DNA of 33,535 nucleotides, from the NCBI GenBank assembly GCA_016213725.1, contig JACQZS010000143.1, forward strand, positions 1 through 33,535, in the 5' to 3' direction. A program made the translations under genes and the position numbers. The DNA comes from Acidobacteriota bacterium. Lineage in GTDB: Bacteria; Acidobacteriota; Terriglobia; Bryobacterales; Bryobacteraceae. Positions 26,391-33,175 of the stretch are shown one piece after another (within the stretch, counting starts at the first letter, position 1; each line of letters starts with the position of its first letter). Under the pieces are notes generated by a model, which saw only the letters and a program-made list of their open reading frames with translations, was not told the origin of the DNA and did no database searches.

Positions 26391-27178
26391 CGAGTGATGT
26401 TGTTCACCTGCTGGTACATCTCGTCCGACGCCTTCACCACTTTCGAGTTCGCTTCATAGGCCCGCTGACTTACGATCAGGTTGACGAACTCCTCCACTAC
26501 GCTCACATTGGACTGCTCAACGTAGCCCTGCATGAGCGCACCCAGCCCTTCCTGCCCGCCAGGTGTGCCGATGGTCGGCTCTCCGGAAGCGTCGGTGGGC
26601 AGGTAAAGACTGTGTCCAATGCTGTTCAGACCCGCCGGGTTGGCAAAGCCGGCAAGCTGAATCTGCCCGCCGAGCTGGGACGCGGTCTGCCCGGGCAGAG
26701 TGTAGCTGACCGTGCCGTCGGAACCGATAGTGATGTTCTGGGCCTCGGGCGGCACCGTAATCTGCGGCTCGAGCGGATCGCCATCCCCGGTAACCATGTT
26801 TCCGTCGCGATCCAGATGAAACTGGCCGGAGCGCGTGTAGGCGATCTCTCCTGTCGGCCGGCGCACCTGGAAGAAACCCTTGCCCTCGACGACGATATCC
26901 AGCGGGTTACCGGTGCTCGAGAAGCTGCCCTGGGCGAAGGAAATGCCATTGGAGGCGACTCGGGTACCCAAGCCTAGCTGGAGTCCAGTCGGGACGACGG
27001 TCTGCGCGCCCGCCGCTGCGCCTGGCTGCACGATGGTCTGATATAGCAGGTCCTGAAACTGGCTGCGGCGCATCTTGTATCCCACCGTGTTCGCGTTGGC
27101 CAGATTGTGCGCAATATTGTCCACGTTTGTCTGCTGAGCGCTCATCCCGCTCGCCGCGCTATATAGGGCTCGAATCAT
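26387..27178 (-). CDS. flgG: Flagellar distal rod protein FlgG
   Basis: This 263-residue axial protein has the usual FlgG layout and length. The N-terminal rod helix and ANANTVGYK motif come first (MIRALYSAASGMSAQQTNVDNIAHNLANANTVGYK), followed by FQDLLYQTIVQPGA. The central D1 region has VVEGKGFFQV and TRSGQFHLDRDGN. The C-terminal helix is NVSVVEEFVNLIVSQRAYEANSKVVKASDEMYQQVNNI. A strong GGGAGGAG ribosome-binding site precedes ATG 27178. It lies 16 bp after flgF in the same operon. Confidence 0.96.
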   Translation of the reverse strand: MIRALYSAASGMSAQQTNVDNIAHNLANANTVGYKMRRSQFQDLLYQTIVQPGAAAGAQTVVPTGLQLGLGTRVASNGISFAQGSFSSTGNPLDIVVEGKGFFQVRRPTGEIAYTRSGQFHLDRDGNMVTGDGDPLEPQITVPPEAQNITIGSDGTVSYTLPGQTASQLGGQIQLAGFANPAGLNSIGHSLYLPTDASGEPTIGTPGGQEGLGALMQGYVEQSNVSVVEEFVNLIVSQRAYEANSKVVKASDEMYQQVNNITR

Positions 27179-27194
27179 CTCAGTCTCCTCCCTC

Positions 27195-27947
27195 TTATCC
27201 GTTCACTCGGGCCACTTCTTCCACTGCTTTGCGGCCCATCTCCGAACTCATTTGCATCGCCCGTTGCAGGGATTCGAACTGTCTCAAAACAGAGACCAGC
27301 CTCACGGCGGCTTCCGGCGCGGAGTAGTTCGATGCTTCCGACATGCCCTGCCGCACCTCGGCCTGCGACTCCGGCATGCCCGCCACCTGGCTGTTGTCTA
27401 TGGAGAAATAGACGCCTTCCCTTTTGGCCGGCTGGTTCTTCAGATCAGGACGGACCAACTTGAACCGTCCCAACGCAACACCCTCCTGCCGCACGGTTCC
27501 ATCCAAGTCCACTTCCACCGCCTTGGTGGAGTCGGCACGAATTCGCCGCGGCTCGACGGTGGCAAACTCGTAGCCTTCGGAAGTGGTCACACGCCCGTCT
27601 GCGCTCACGCGGAACGTTCCGCCCCTGGTCAACAGCGGCCCGTTCGGCCCGTCCACGAGGAAGAACCCTTCGCCGGAAAGCGCCAAATCCTGGGCCGAAC
27701 CCGTGGAGGTCAGCACTCCGGGGCGGAAGTCCGTACGGTGCGAATCGATCTCCGGCACGGCGCCGGTCGCAAGCCCCAAGCCGGATGCCGCCGCCTCCTG
27801 GCTTTCGGCGCCCAAGTAAATGGAATAGGCTTCGCGATCGGCCTTGAAGCCGGGGGTGGATGAGTTGGCCAGGTTATTGGCAAGCAGATCCAGTGCTTCC
27901 AGCCTGGCCCTCATGCCTGCGGCGGCTGCTGTGGTGAGTGGATCCAT
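27195..27947 (-). CDS. flgF: Flagellar proximal rod protein FlgF
   Basis: The 250-residue protein is a rod-family subunit with N-terminal helix MDPLTTAAAAGMRARLEALDLLANNLANSSTPGFKADR. A central GEGFFLVDGPNGPLLTRGGTFRVSADGRV region follows, and the C-terminal helix is VRLVSVLRQFESLQRAMQMSSEMGRKAVEEV. It is shorter and less conserved than the following FlgG, which fits FlgF. I chose ATG 27947 because the frame upstream (to 28004) runs through an exact sigma-54 promoter at 27962-27977. The predicted transcript start is about 27951, leaving almost no leader and no ribosome-binding site. It is the first gene of flgF-G-A-H-I-J. Confidence 0.9.
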   Translation of the reverse strand: MDPLTTAAAAGMRARLEALDLLANNLANSSTPGFKADREAYSIYLGAESQEAAASGLGLATGAVPEIDSHRTDFRPGVLTSTGSAQDLALSGEGFFLVDGPNGPLLTRGGTFRVSADGRVTTSEGYEFATVEPRRIRADSTKAVEVDLDGTVRQEGVALGRFKLVRPDLKNQPAKREGVYFSIDNSQVAGMPESQAEVRQGMSEASNYSAPEAAVRLVSVLRQFESLQRAMQMSSEMGRKAVEEVARVNG

Positions 27948-27961
27948 TGCACGGAGAACCA

Positions 27962-27977
27962 TGCAATTGTCGTGCCA
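27962..27977 (-). promoter_or_regulatory. Sigma-54 (RpoN) promoter for the flgF operon
   Basis: On the minus strand the sequence is TGGCACGACAATTGCA, an exact match to the sigma-54 consensus TGGCACG-N4-TTGCW with the required GG/GC spacing. The predicted start of transcription is about 27951, just before the flgF ATG. Activation by an enhancer-binding protein is expected. Confidence 0.85.
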
Positions 27978-27990
27978 GCCAATAAATCGC

Positions 27991-28017
27991 TGAAATTTCG
28001 TCAAAGACCGCCGATCA
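27991..28017 (+). promoter_or_regulatory. Possible sigma-28 (FliA) promoter
   Basis: TGAAATTT (27991-27998), an 11-nt spacer, and GCCGATCA (28010-28017) compare with the E. coli FliA consensus TAAAGTTT-N11-GCCGATAA at 13 of 16 positions with exact spacing. It points to fliK and lies between the two sigma-54 promoters. It is a by-eye match only. Confidence 0.5.
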
Positions 28018-28037
28018 GAAGATCAAGGTGGCACACC

Positions 28038-28068
28038 CGTCCCATTTCAAAGGTGCCGAAACGGGACG
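28038..28068. promoter_or_regulatory. Dyad midway between the sigma-54 promoters, putative enhancer site
   Basis: CGTCCCATTTC (28038-28048) and GAAACGGGACG (28058-28068) are inverted repeats matching at 10 of 11 positions with a 9-bp spacer. The centre (28053) is about 102 bp upstream of both predicted sigma-54 transcription starts (about 27951 and 28155). That is a normal distance for an NtrC/FleQ-type activator site, so one site could serve both operons. Confidence 0.5.
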
Positions 28069-28128
28069 CGGCCCAGGATGGAACACGCCCCCGGCCCTCA
28101 TCCCGTTGAAGGCAAAGCACCGCGCATC

Positions 28129-28144
28129 TGGCACGCCGCTTGCA
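28129..28144 (+). promoter_or_regulatory. Sigma-54 (RpoN) promoter for the fliK operon
   Basis: TGGCACGCCGCTTGCA is a second exact match to TGGCACG-N4-TTGCW, facing the opposite way to the flgF promoter. The predicted transcription start is about 28155, next to GTG 28156 of the fliK frame. This argues against the upstream ATG 28078 as the fliK start. Confidence 0.83.
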
Positions 28145-28155
28145 TCTCCACCGGC

Positions 28156-30009
28156 GTGACGAATTTCGGCTCGTACAGTCTGATCCCGAGTGGGCTGCTG
28201 GCGGCACAGGCCGCTTCCAGCGGGTCCGCTCCATCAGGCCAGTCAGCCACTGAGTCTCACCCGGGATTGAGCTTTCTGGATCTACTGGCAGCGCCCGACC
28301 CAAACGAGTGTGCGTCGGACGACGGTTCGCAGCCGGACCTGATGGGACTCCTGATTGGCACATCCTTAAACTCCCAGGCCGCGCCAGACGAAGGCGCCGG
28401 TCTTCTTATTACCGGCGCCCAGAACGGCAGTGCGAATCAGGGCATCGAGACGGAGGAAGTCGCAGACTCGTCGCCTGCAGACAGAGAGCTGGCTGATAAA
28501 CAGCCAGCTGATGAACAGCCAGCTGTTGAACAGAAGGCTCAACCCGAAGCACTCGCCCCACTCCTGCTTCTGCTGCAGCCGATACTCCCCGTCCCTCCGA
28601 AACCGGTCACTGATTGGAATATCCCCTCCGCGCAGGGAGATATCCCGACTGATGGCCGATTGGGCTTACGTCAGACCTTCCCCGGGAGCGCTCCAGTGGC
28701 GGCGGTGCCTCCGCCACCGGCATCAATCGCACTCGAGCTTCCGCCGGGCGATGTCCGCATGCGCGGGATTGAACTCGGAGCAGACCCTCCCGCCGGCGAG
28801 ACTGCGCCCCCGATCCAATGCGCGCCTGGAGAACCGGCCGAACTACGCGCTCAAATCGCAGATTCGTCATCGCGGCCGCACTCCGATCTGGTGTCGGATC
28901 ATACCGCCGCGGCGAGTCTGACGCTGGCGGTGGAGGGCACTCTGGAGGCGCCACGAACCCGCGGCGGGAGCGATTCGCAGCAGCATTCGACGACAGACGC
29001 AGCCGTCTCTGAGCCGCAGCAAATGAGCAAGGCCGTGGTGGAAACTCCATTGCCGCAACGGACCGGCGTCCATTTCAGGACGGAGGCAGCAGCCCTCACC
29101 GCGCCAACGCAGTCCTCTTGGAATGTGAAGACGAGCGTCAAGGAAACCGGCCATACGGGGCTCGGCACGCGAGGGGAAGCAAGTGAGGCGGCACAGGGAG
29201 CCGGAGAGTCGTTTGGGGCGGTACTTGCTGATCCTGTCGCTACTCCGGGCCGAGGCAGAGGTGATTCGGAGAGTGGAATGCCGGGTGAGACTCCAGGCGC
29301 GGAGGACACCGCCGCTCGAAAACCAGCACAGCGCTCAACGCCCGCTGCGAGTGGGCAGGAACTTCCTACGCCGGGGCCGGACGCGGGCCAGAGGGGACAC
29401 TCGCCTTCCTCGCCTGGCGTGCAATCGAATGGCGTGGAAACGGGCGGGGGCCCGGCAAAGGTGAGAAGCAGCGAAGCAGCGGCGACAGCACAATCACAAC
29501 CACTCCGCGATATCGCCGTGGAAGAGACGCCTCGGCCAAATGGCCAATCTCTGAAGCAATTGGCGGTTCAGGTGGAGTCATCTGATGGCCGCCGTGTGCA
29601 GCTTCAAGTGTCCGAGAGCGGAGGCCAGATCGGCCTGCGGTTGAGGGCCAGCGACTCGCAACTGTCGGGGCAGCTGCAGGAGAACTTGAGGCCCTGGTCC
29701 CAGGATCTCAAGTCAAAAGGCTGGTCGGCGGACGTGAGACCGGCGCAGGTTTCGAGCGGCGCCGCCGTCTCTCGGGAGCCGGCCGGGCTATCTGCAGCGG
29801 CAGATACCGGGGCCTGGAGCAGAAAGGAATCTGCAGAGCCAGGTGTGAAGCTCGCCTCGAACCTGAGCTTCAGCTCACAGAGCTATTCGGAGAACGGCTC
29901 TGACGGGAACCGCGGCGGCTCGGCCGCGGGGGCCTGGACGGAAGAAGGTAGTGAGTTGGATGAGATGACTGCACTTCGCCGGCTGGCGGCACTGGAGGGC
30001 AACAGATGA
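28156..30009 (+). CDS. fliK: Flagellar hook-length control protein FliK
   Basis: This 617-residue protein is mostly low-complexity and rich in Ala, Pro, Ser, Glu and Gln, as usual for the FliK ruler region. The conserved Flg_hook domain (PF02120) sits near residues 455-530: LKQLAVQVESSDGRRVQLQVSESGGQIGLRLRASDSQLSGQLQENL. This C-terminal domain switches export specificity from hook to filament subunits via FlhB. GTG 28156 is preferred since an exact sigma-54 promoter ends 12 bp upstream. ATG 28078 would lie upstream of that promoter, and TTG 28267 is another possible start. A short pentapeptide repeat lies near residues 108-127. The stop overlaps the flgD start (ATGA). Confidence 0.85.
   Translation: MTNFGSYSLIPSGLLAAQAASSGSAPSGQSATESHPGLSFLDLLAAPDPNECASDDGSQPDLMGLLIGTSLNSQAAPDEGAGLLITGAQNGSANQGIETEEVADSSPADRELADKQPADEQPAVEQKAQPEALAPLLLLLQPILPVPPKPVTDWNIPSAQGDIPTDGRLGLRQTFPGSAPVAAVPPPPASIALELPPGDVRMRGIELGADPPAGETAPPIQCAPGEPAELRAQIADSSSRPHSDLVSDHTAAASLTLAVEGTLEAPRTRGGSDSQQHSTTDAAVSEPQQMSKAVVETPLPQRTGVHFRTEAAALTAPTQSSWNVKTSVKETGHTGLGTRGEASEAAQGAGESFGAVLADPVATPGRGRGDSESGMPGETPGAEDTAARKPAQRSTPAASGQELPTPGPDAGQRGHSPSSPGVQSNGVETGGGPAKVRSSEAAATAQSQPLRDIAVEETPRPNGQSLKQLAVQVESSDGRRVQLQVSESGGQIGLRLRASDSQLSGQLQENLRPWSQDLKSKGWSADVRPAQVSSGAAVSREPAGLSAAADTGAWSRKESAEPGVKLASNLSFSSQSYSENGSDGNRGGSAAGAWTEEGSELDEMTALRRLAALEGNR
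28477..28536 (+). repeat. 15-bp repeat encoding ADxxx pentapeptides in fliK
   Basis: Four adjacent 15-bp units encode ADREL, ADKQP, ADEQP and AVEQK. The middle two differ by one base, suggesting recent duplication in the disordered ruler part of FliK, where length changes can shift hook length. Confidence 0.8.
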
Positions 30010-30314
30010 GTACTGTCGCAGACACTTCGGGCGTGAAGAACTGGGGTTCCATTGAGGATCTGATCCAGGGTTCTTCCGCACAAAAAAAGCAACCAACAGA
30101 CGCGAACCGCCTGGCAAACAAGGAGGTTTTCCTTCAGTTGCTGGTGGCACAGATCAAGAACCAGAACCCGCTCAACCCTTCGGACGGCGTGGAATTCGTC
30201 GCCCAGTTGGCACAGTTCACCCAACTGGAACAGTCCATGTCGATGAAGGAGGACCTGGACGCGATTCGCAAGGTGCTTGACCCCACCACGGACACGACGA
30301 CGGAGAAACCGTAG
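30006..30314 (+). CDS. flgD: Short FlgD-like hook scaffold protein
   Basis: The 102-residue protein matches the N-terminal conserved part of FlgD: NKEVFLQLLVAQIKNQNPLNPSDGVEFVAQLAQFTQLEQSMSMKEDLDAI. FlgD caps the growing hook. Enterobacterial FlgD has about 230 residues, with a Tudor/Ig-like C-terminal half that is absent here. The end (DPTTDTTTEKP) looks like a natural terminus and no continuation is seen before flgE. The N-terminus lies within the fliK stop (ATGA overlap). Confidence 0.88.
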   Translation: MSTVADTSGVKNWGSIEDLIQGSSAQKKQPTDANRLANKEVFLQLLVAQIKNQNPLNPSDGVEFVAQLAQFTQLEQSMSMKEDLDAIRKVLDPTTDTTTEKP

Positions 30315-30336
30315 ACACAGCAGGAAAGGGACACCC

Positions 30337-31587
30337 ATGTTCACATCATTCTCGACGGCACTCAGCGCGCTCGGCGCGCACACCACGGCGGTAGACGTGG
30401 TTGGAAATAACCTGGCCAATCTCAACACCCCCGGCTACAAGGCCAGCGTGGTGGCGTTCAGCGACCTGGTCACACAATCTCTGGGCGCGGGGCTCGGAGA
30501 GACGCAGGTGGGGTTCGGCGTCGCCCGCCCGACGACGATCCGGCAGTTCTCCCAAGGCGCCATCCAGGCCAGCTCCGGTCCTCTCGACGTAGCGATCCAA
30601 GGTGACGGATTTCTGGTTGTGCGGGATCCCAATACAAACAGCGTTCTGTACACCCGCGGCGGCAACCTGCAGGTGAATAAGGACGGGCAGTTGGTGACAG
30701 CCACCGGATTCCGCCTTCAAGGATGGAATGAGGTAAACGGTGTGCTCGACACCACCAAGCCGGCTACGGACGTCCTTGTGCCAGTGGGCTCGCTGCGCTC
30801 CCCTGTGGCGACCACCTCGCTGTCGTTCGACCTGAACCTCGACGCTTCAGCGAGCGCCGGCCCGCCCGCGACGACGTTTTCCACCTCGATCGAAGTCTAT
30901 GATTCTCTCGGCGGTTCGCACGTCGTTTCCGTGGCATTTCAGAAGTCCGCCAATGCAGGCGAGTGGAGCTACAGCATGTCGTTCCCCGACTCCGATCTGG
31001 CGACTCCGCCCGGCACGCCGGTGACGGGCACGATTCAATTTGATGGCACCGGGAGACTCAATGCGCCGGCGCTCACCGATGCCATGCCGGCCTTGTCCAT
31101 TGCCGGCTTGAAGAACGGCGCGGCGGACATGAACGTGACTTGGAACCTGTACAATGGCGCCTCGCCGAGGCTGACGCAGTTCTCTCAGCCATCTGCGGTG
31201 GCGGCGAACGCGCAGAACGGCTTCGCGGCCGCGCAACTCGTCAAAGTGGGCATCGGCGACGGCGGGAGAATTCTGGCTCAGTACTCCAATGGCCAGCAGG
31301 TGGCTGTCGGCCAGCTTTCAATGGCCTCGATTCGCAATCCGGAGTCCATGATCGCGGTTGGCAACAACAACTTCCAACTGAGCGCCCGCTCCGCGCTGCC
31401 GGCCGTGGGCCTGCCTAGCACCGGCGGCCGGGGTCAGATTATGGGCGGCGCCGTGGAGTTCTCCACCGTGGACATCGCCCGCGAGTTCACAAACCTCATC
31501 GTGCTGCAACGGGGCTACCAGGCCAACGCCCGGGTGGTGACGGCGGTGGATGAGATCAGCCAGGAAACCATCAATCTGAAGCGCTAG
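30337..31587 (+). CDS. flgE: Flagellar hook protein FlgE
   Basis: This 416-residue axial protein forms the hook. The N-terminal helix and motif MFTSFSTALSALGAHTTAVDVVGNNLANLNTPGYKAS, the IQGDGFLVVRDPNTNSVLYTRGGNLQVNKDGQLV region, a central FlgE D2 domain (about 135-290: FSTSIEVYDSLGGSHVVSVAF) and the C-terminal helix IAREFTNLIVLQRGYQANARVVTAVDEISQETINLKR are all in order. ATG 30337 follows AGGAAAGGG, 22 bp after flgD. The D2 domain and length separate it from FlgF and FlgG. Confidence 0.94.
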   Translation: MFTSFSTALSALGAHTTAVDVVGNNLANLNTPGYKASVVAFSDLVTQSLGAGLGETQVGFGVARPTTIRQFSQGAIQASSGPLDVAIQGDGFLVVRDPNTNSVLYTRGGNLQVNKDGQLVTATGFRLQGWNEVNGVLDTTKPATDVLVPVGSLRSPVATTSLSFDLNLDASASAGPPATTFSTSIEVYDSLGGSHVVSVAFQKSANAGEWSYSMSFPDSDLATPPGTPVTGTIQFDGTGRLNAPALTDAMPALSIAGLKNGAADMNVTWNLYNGASPRLTQFSQPSAVAANAQNGFAAAQLVKVGIGDGGRILAQYSNGQQVAVGQLSMASIRNPESMIAVGNNNFQLSARSALPAVGLPSTGGRGQIMGGAVEFSTVDIAREFTNLIVLQRGYQANARVVTAVDEISQETINLKR

Positions 31588-31606
31588 GCGGCGAAGGACT
31601 CCCATC

Positions 31607-31855
31607 GTGTCGGTTTCCGAACAAATCGCCCCGCTGGAGGACGTCGTGCTGGACGTCGAAGTGGAACTCGACCGCAAGACGATGACGATGCGTGCGGTCC
31701 TGGAACTCGAGAAGGGCAGCGTCATCCGCATGAACCGGTCAGCTGGCGAGAACATCGATATCCGGGTGGGCGAAGCGCTGGTGGCCTTCGGCGAGATCGT
31801 CATCATCGAAGACACGATGGGTGTCCGCATTACTGACTTCAACGTGGAGGAATAG
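31607..31855 (+). CDS. fliN: Minimal FliN/SpoA-domain flagellar switch protein
   Basis: The 82-residue protein is little more than one SpoA (FliN/FliM C-terminal) domain: LEDVVLDVEVELDRKTMTMRAVLELEKGSVIRMNRSAGENIDIRVGEALVAFGEIVIIEDTMGVRITD. FliN forms the lower C-ring and binds CheY-P and the export ATPase complex. E. coli FliN has 137 residues; the N-terminal extension is missing here. The start is GTG 31607. fliO follows after 1 bp. No fliM lies in the window, so the partner must be elsewhere. Confidence 0.87.
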   Translation: MSVSEQIAPLEDVVLDVEVELDRKTMTMRAVLELEKGSVIRMNRSAGENIDIRVGEALVAFGEIVIIEDTMGVRITDFNVEE

Positions 31856-31856
31856 C

Positions 31857-32168
31857 ATGCCGATTCTGGATCAGGTGCTGGCGGCGCTTTTCGTGTTGGC
31901 TTTGCTGGGGGGCGTGCTGTGGTTCGCCTCAAGGCGAGGTTTGATCACGCCGCGCTTCCCGGGATCGAAACGCACTGCGCCAGATCCCATTCAGGTAGTA
32001 CACCGGGTGGCGCTCACACCGCAACACTGCCTACATGTGGTGGAGGCCAAAGGCGCGGCCCTGATCGTCGGCACGTTCCCTGGCGGGATGGTGTTCGCTC
32101 CGGAAGCGGCGTCCTTCGATGCCAGTCTTCAGGCGGCCATTCGCCGGACCGGCGGGGGGCAGCAATGA
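31857..32168 (+). CDS. fliO: Flagellar export protein FliO
   Basis: The 103-residue protein has one N-terminal membrane helix (ILDQVLAALFVLALLGGVLWFA) followed by a basic stretch. A small cytoplasmic domain comes next (DPIQVVHRVALTPQHCLHVVEAKGAALIVGTFPGGMVF), the FliO/MopB pattern. FliO helps assemble FliP in the export gate. ATG 31857 lies 1 bp after the fliN stop; the frame upstream to 31821 lies within fliN. The stop overlaps the fliP start (ATGA). Confidence 0.87.
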   Translation: MPILDQVLAALFVLALLGGVLWFASRRGLITPRFPGSKRTAPDPIQVVHRVALTPQHCLHVVEAKGAALIVGTFPGGMVFAPEAASFDASLQAAIRRTGGGQQ

Positions 32169-32893
32169 CACTCCATCAACTGGCCTGGATATCGCTCCTG
32201 CTCCCGGCAGCAGGCAGCGCCGCACCCCGGACTCTGCTTGGAAACCCAGGCGGCAGCGGAGCGGAAGCGCTCGGAGTTCCGTTGCAGATCGTCGTACTTC
32301 TCACGGCGATGACGGTGCTGCCAGCCGTCCTGGTCTCCTTGACTCCTTTCTTGCGCATCAGCCTGGTGCTGCATTTCCTGCGGCAGGCCCTCGGCACCCA
32401 GACAGCCCCTTCGAACCAGGTCCTCATCGGGTTGTCGCTCTTCCTATCGATGCTCATCATGACGCCTGTCGCCAACGATGCCTACCAGAAAGGGTGGCAG
32501 CCGCTGGAATCGGGAAAAGTGTCGCGGGCTGAGGCCTGGGAAGCGGGTTCACGCCCGGTGAAAGATTTCCTACTGCGGTTCGCACGCGAGAAGGACATCG
32601 CGCTAATGCTCGAACTCACAAAATCGCCGGCGCCCCGCTCTCCCCAGGAGTTGAGCCTCACGGTACTGGCCCCGGCCTACGTCCTCTCTGAATTGAAGGC
32701 CGGCTTCCAGATCGGCGCCGTGCTGTTCCTGCCGTTCCTGGTCATTGATGTGGCCGTGGCATCCATCACCCTCTCCATCGGCATGGTGCAGTTGCCGCCT
32801 GTAATGGTCTCTGCGCCGTTCAAAATCCTGCTTTTCGTGCTGGTGGACGGCTGGAACCTGGTCGTCGGCTCACTGATGAAGAGTTTCAACTAG
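32165..32893 (+). CDS. fliP: Flagellar export gate protein FliP
   Basis: This 242-residue membrane protein has the FliP signal peptide (MTLHQLAWISLLLPAAGSAAP) and conserved gate strings. These are LTAMTVLPAVLVSLTPFLRISLVLHFLRQALGTQTAPSNQVLIGLSLFLS, RPVKDFLLRFAREKDIALM, APAYVLSELKAGFQIGAVLFLPFLVIDVAVASITLSIGM and PFKILLFVLVDGWNLVVGSL. FliP, FliQ and FliR form the cone-shaped export gate. The length is near the E. coli protein (245). It overlaps fliO by 4 bp. Confidence 0.95.
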   Translation: MTLHQLAWISLLLPAAGSAAPRTLLGNPGGSGAEALGVPLQIVVLLTAMTVLPAVLVSLTPFLRISLVLHFLRQALGTQTAPSNQVLIGLSLFLSMLIMTPVANDAYQKGWQPLESGKVSRAEAWEAGSRPVKDFLLRFAREKDIALMLELTKSPAPRSPQELSLTVLAPAYVLSELKAGFQIGAVLFLPFLVIDVAVASITLSIGMVQLPPVMVSAPFKILLFVLVDGWNLVVGSLMKSFN

Positions 32894-32905
32894 CCTGGAG
32901 CCCCC

Positions 32906-33175
32906 ATGAACCAACAAACCGTAGTGGATCTGATCCGGCACACATTGATGACGGCCTTCTGGCTGAGCCTGCCGCTACTGGCCATCGGCTTCGCAGCCGG
33001 TATCCTCATCAGCCTGCTGCAGATCGTCACGTCGGTGCAGGATCCGGCATTTGGAAGCGTGCCGCGTCTGGCTGCGTTTCTCGCCGGCCTGGTGTTTCTC
33101 TTGCCCTGGATGCTGATCCGCATGTGCTCCTTCACCGAGCAGTTGTTTTCGAACCTGGGGCGGTATGCCGGCTGA
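32906..33175 (+). CDS. fliQ: Flagellar export gate protein FliQ
   Basis: This 89-residue protein has two membrane helices (AFWLSLPLLAIGFAAGILISLLQIV and LAAFLAGLVFLLPWMLIRM), joined by the FliQ-specific TSVQDPAFGSVPRL loop. Its size equals that of E. coli FliQ (89). It starts 12 bp after fliP and its last 11 bp overlap the start of fliR, as expected for subunits of one gate complex. Confidence 0.94.
   Translation: MNQQTVVDLIRHTLMTAFWLSLPLLAIGFAAGILISLLQIVTSVQDPAFGSVPRLAAFLAGLVFLLPWMLIRMCSFTEQLFSNLGRYAG

Noticed and set aside
27532..27548. Sigma-54-like GGCACGAATTCGC inside flgF
   Set aside because: The GG to GC spacing is one base short, and sigma-54 spacing is strict.
27948..28004. Upstream starts for flgF (28004, 27962)
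   Set aside because: They lie in or above an exact sigma-54 promoter, and the extra residues do not resemble the FlgF N-terminus.
28029..28044. Third sigma-54-like site (TGGCAC at 28029-28034)
   Set aside because: The -24 half is perfect but the -12 half is TCCCA and lacks the essential GC.
28078..28155. ATG 28078 as the fliK start
   Set aside because: It lies upstream of the sigma-54 promoter at 28129-28144, so that transcript could not include it. It remains possible only for a sigma-28 transcript.
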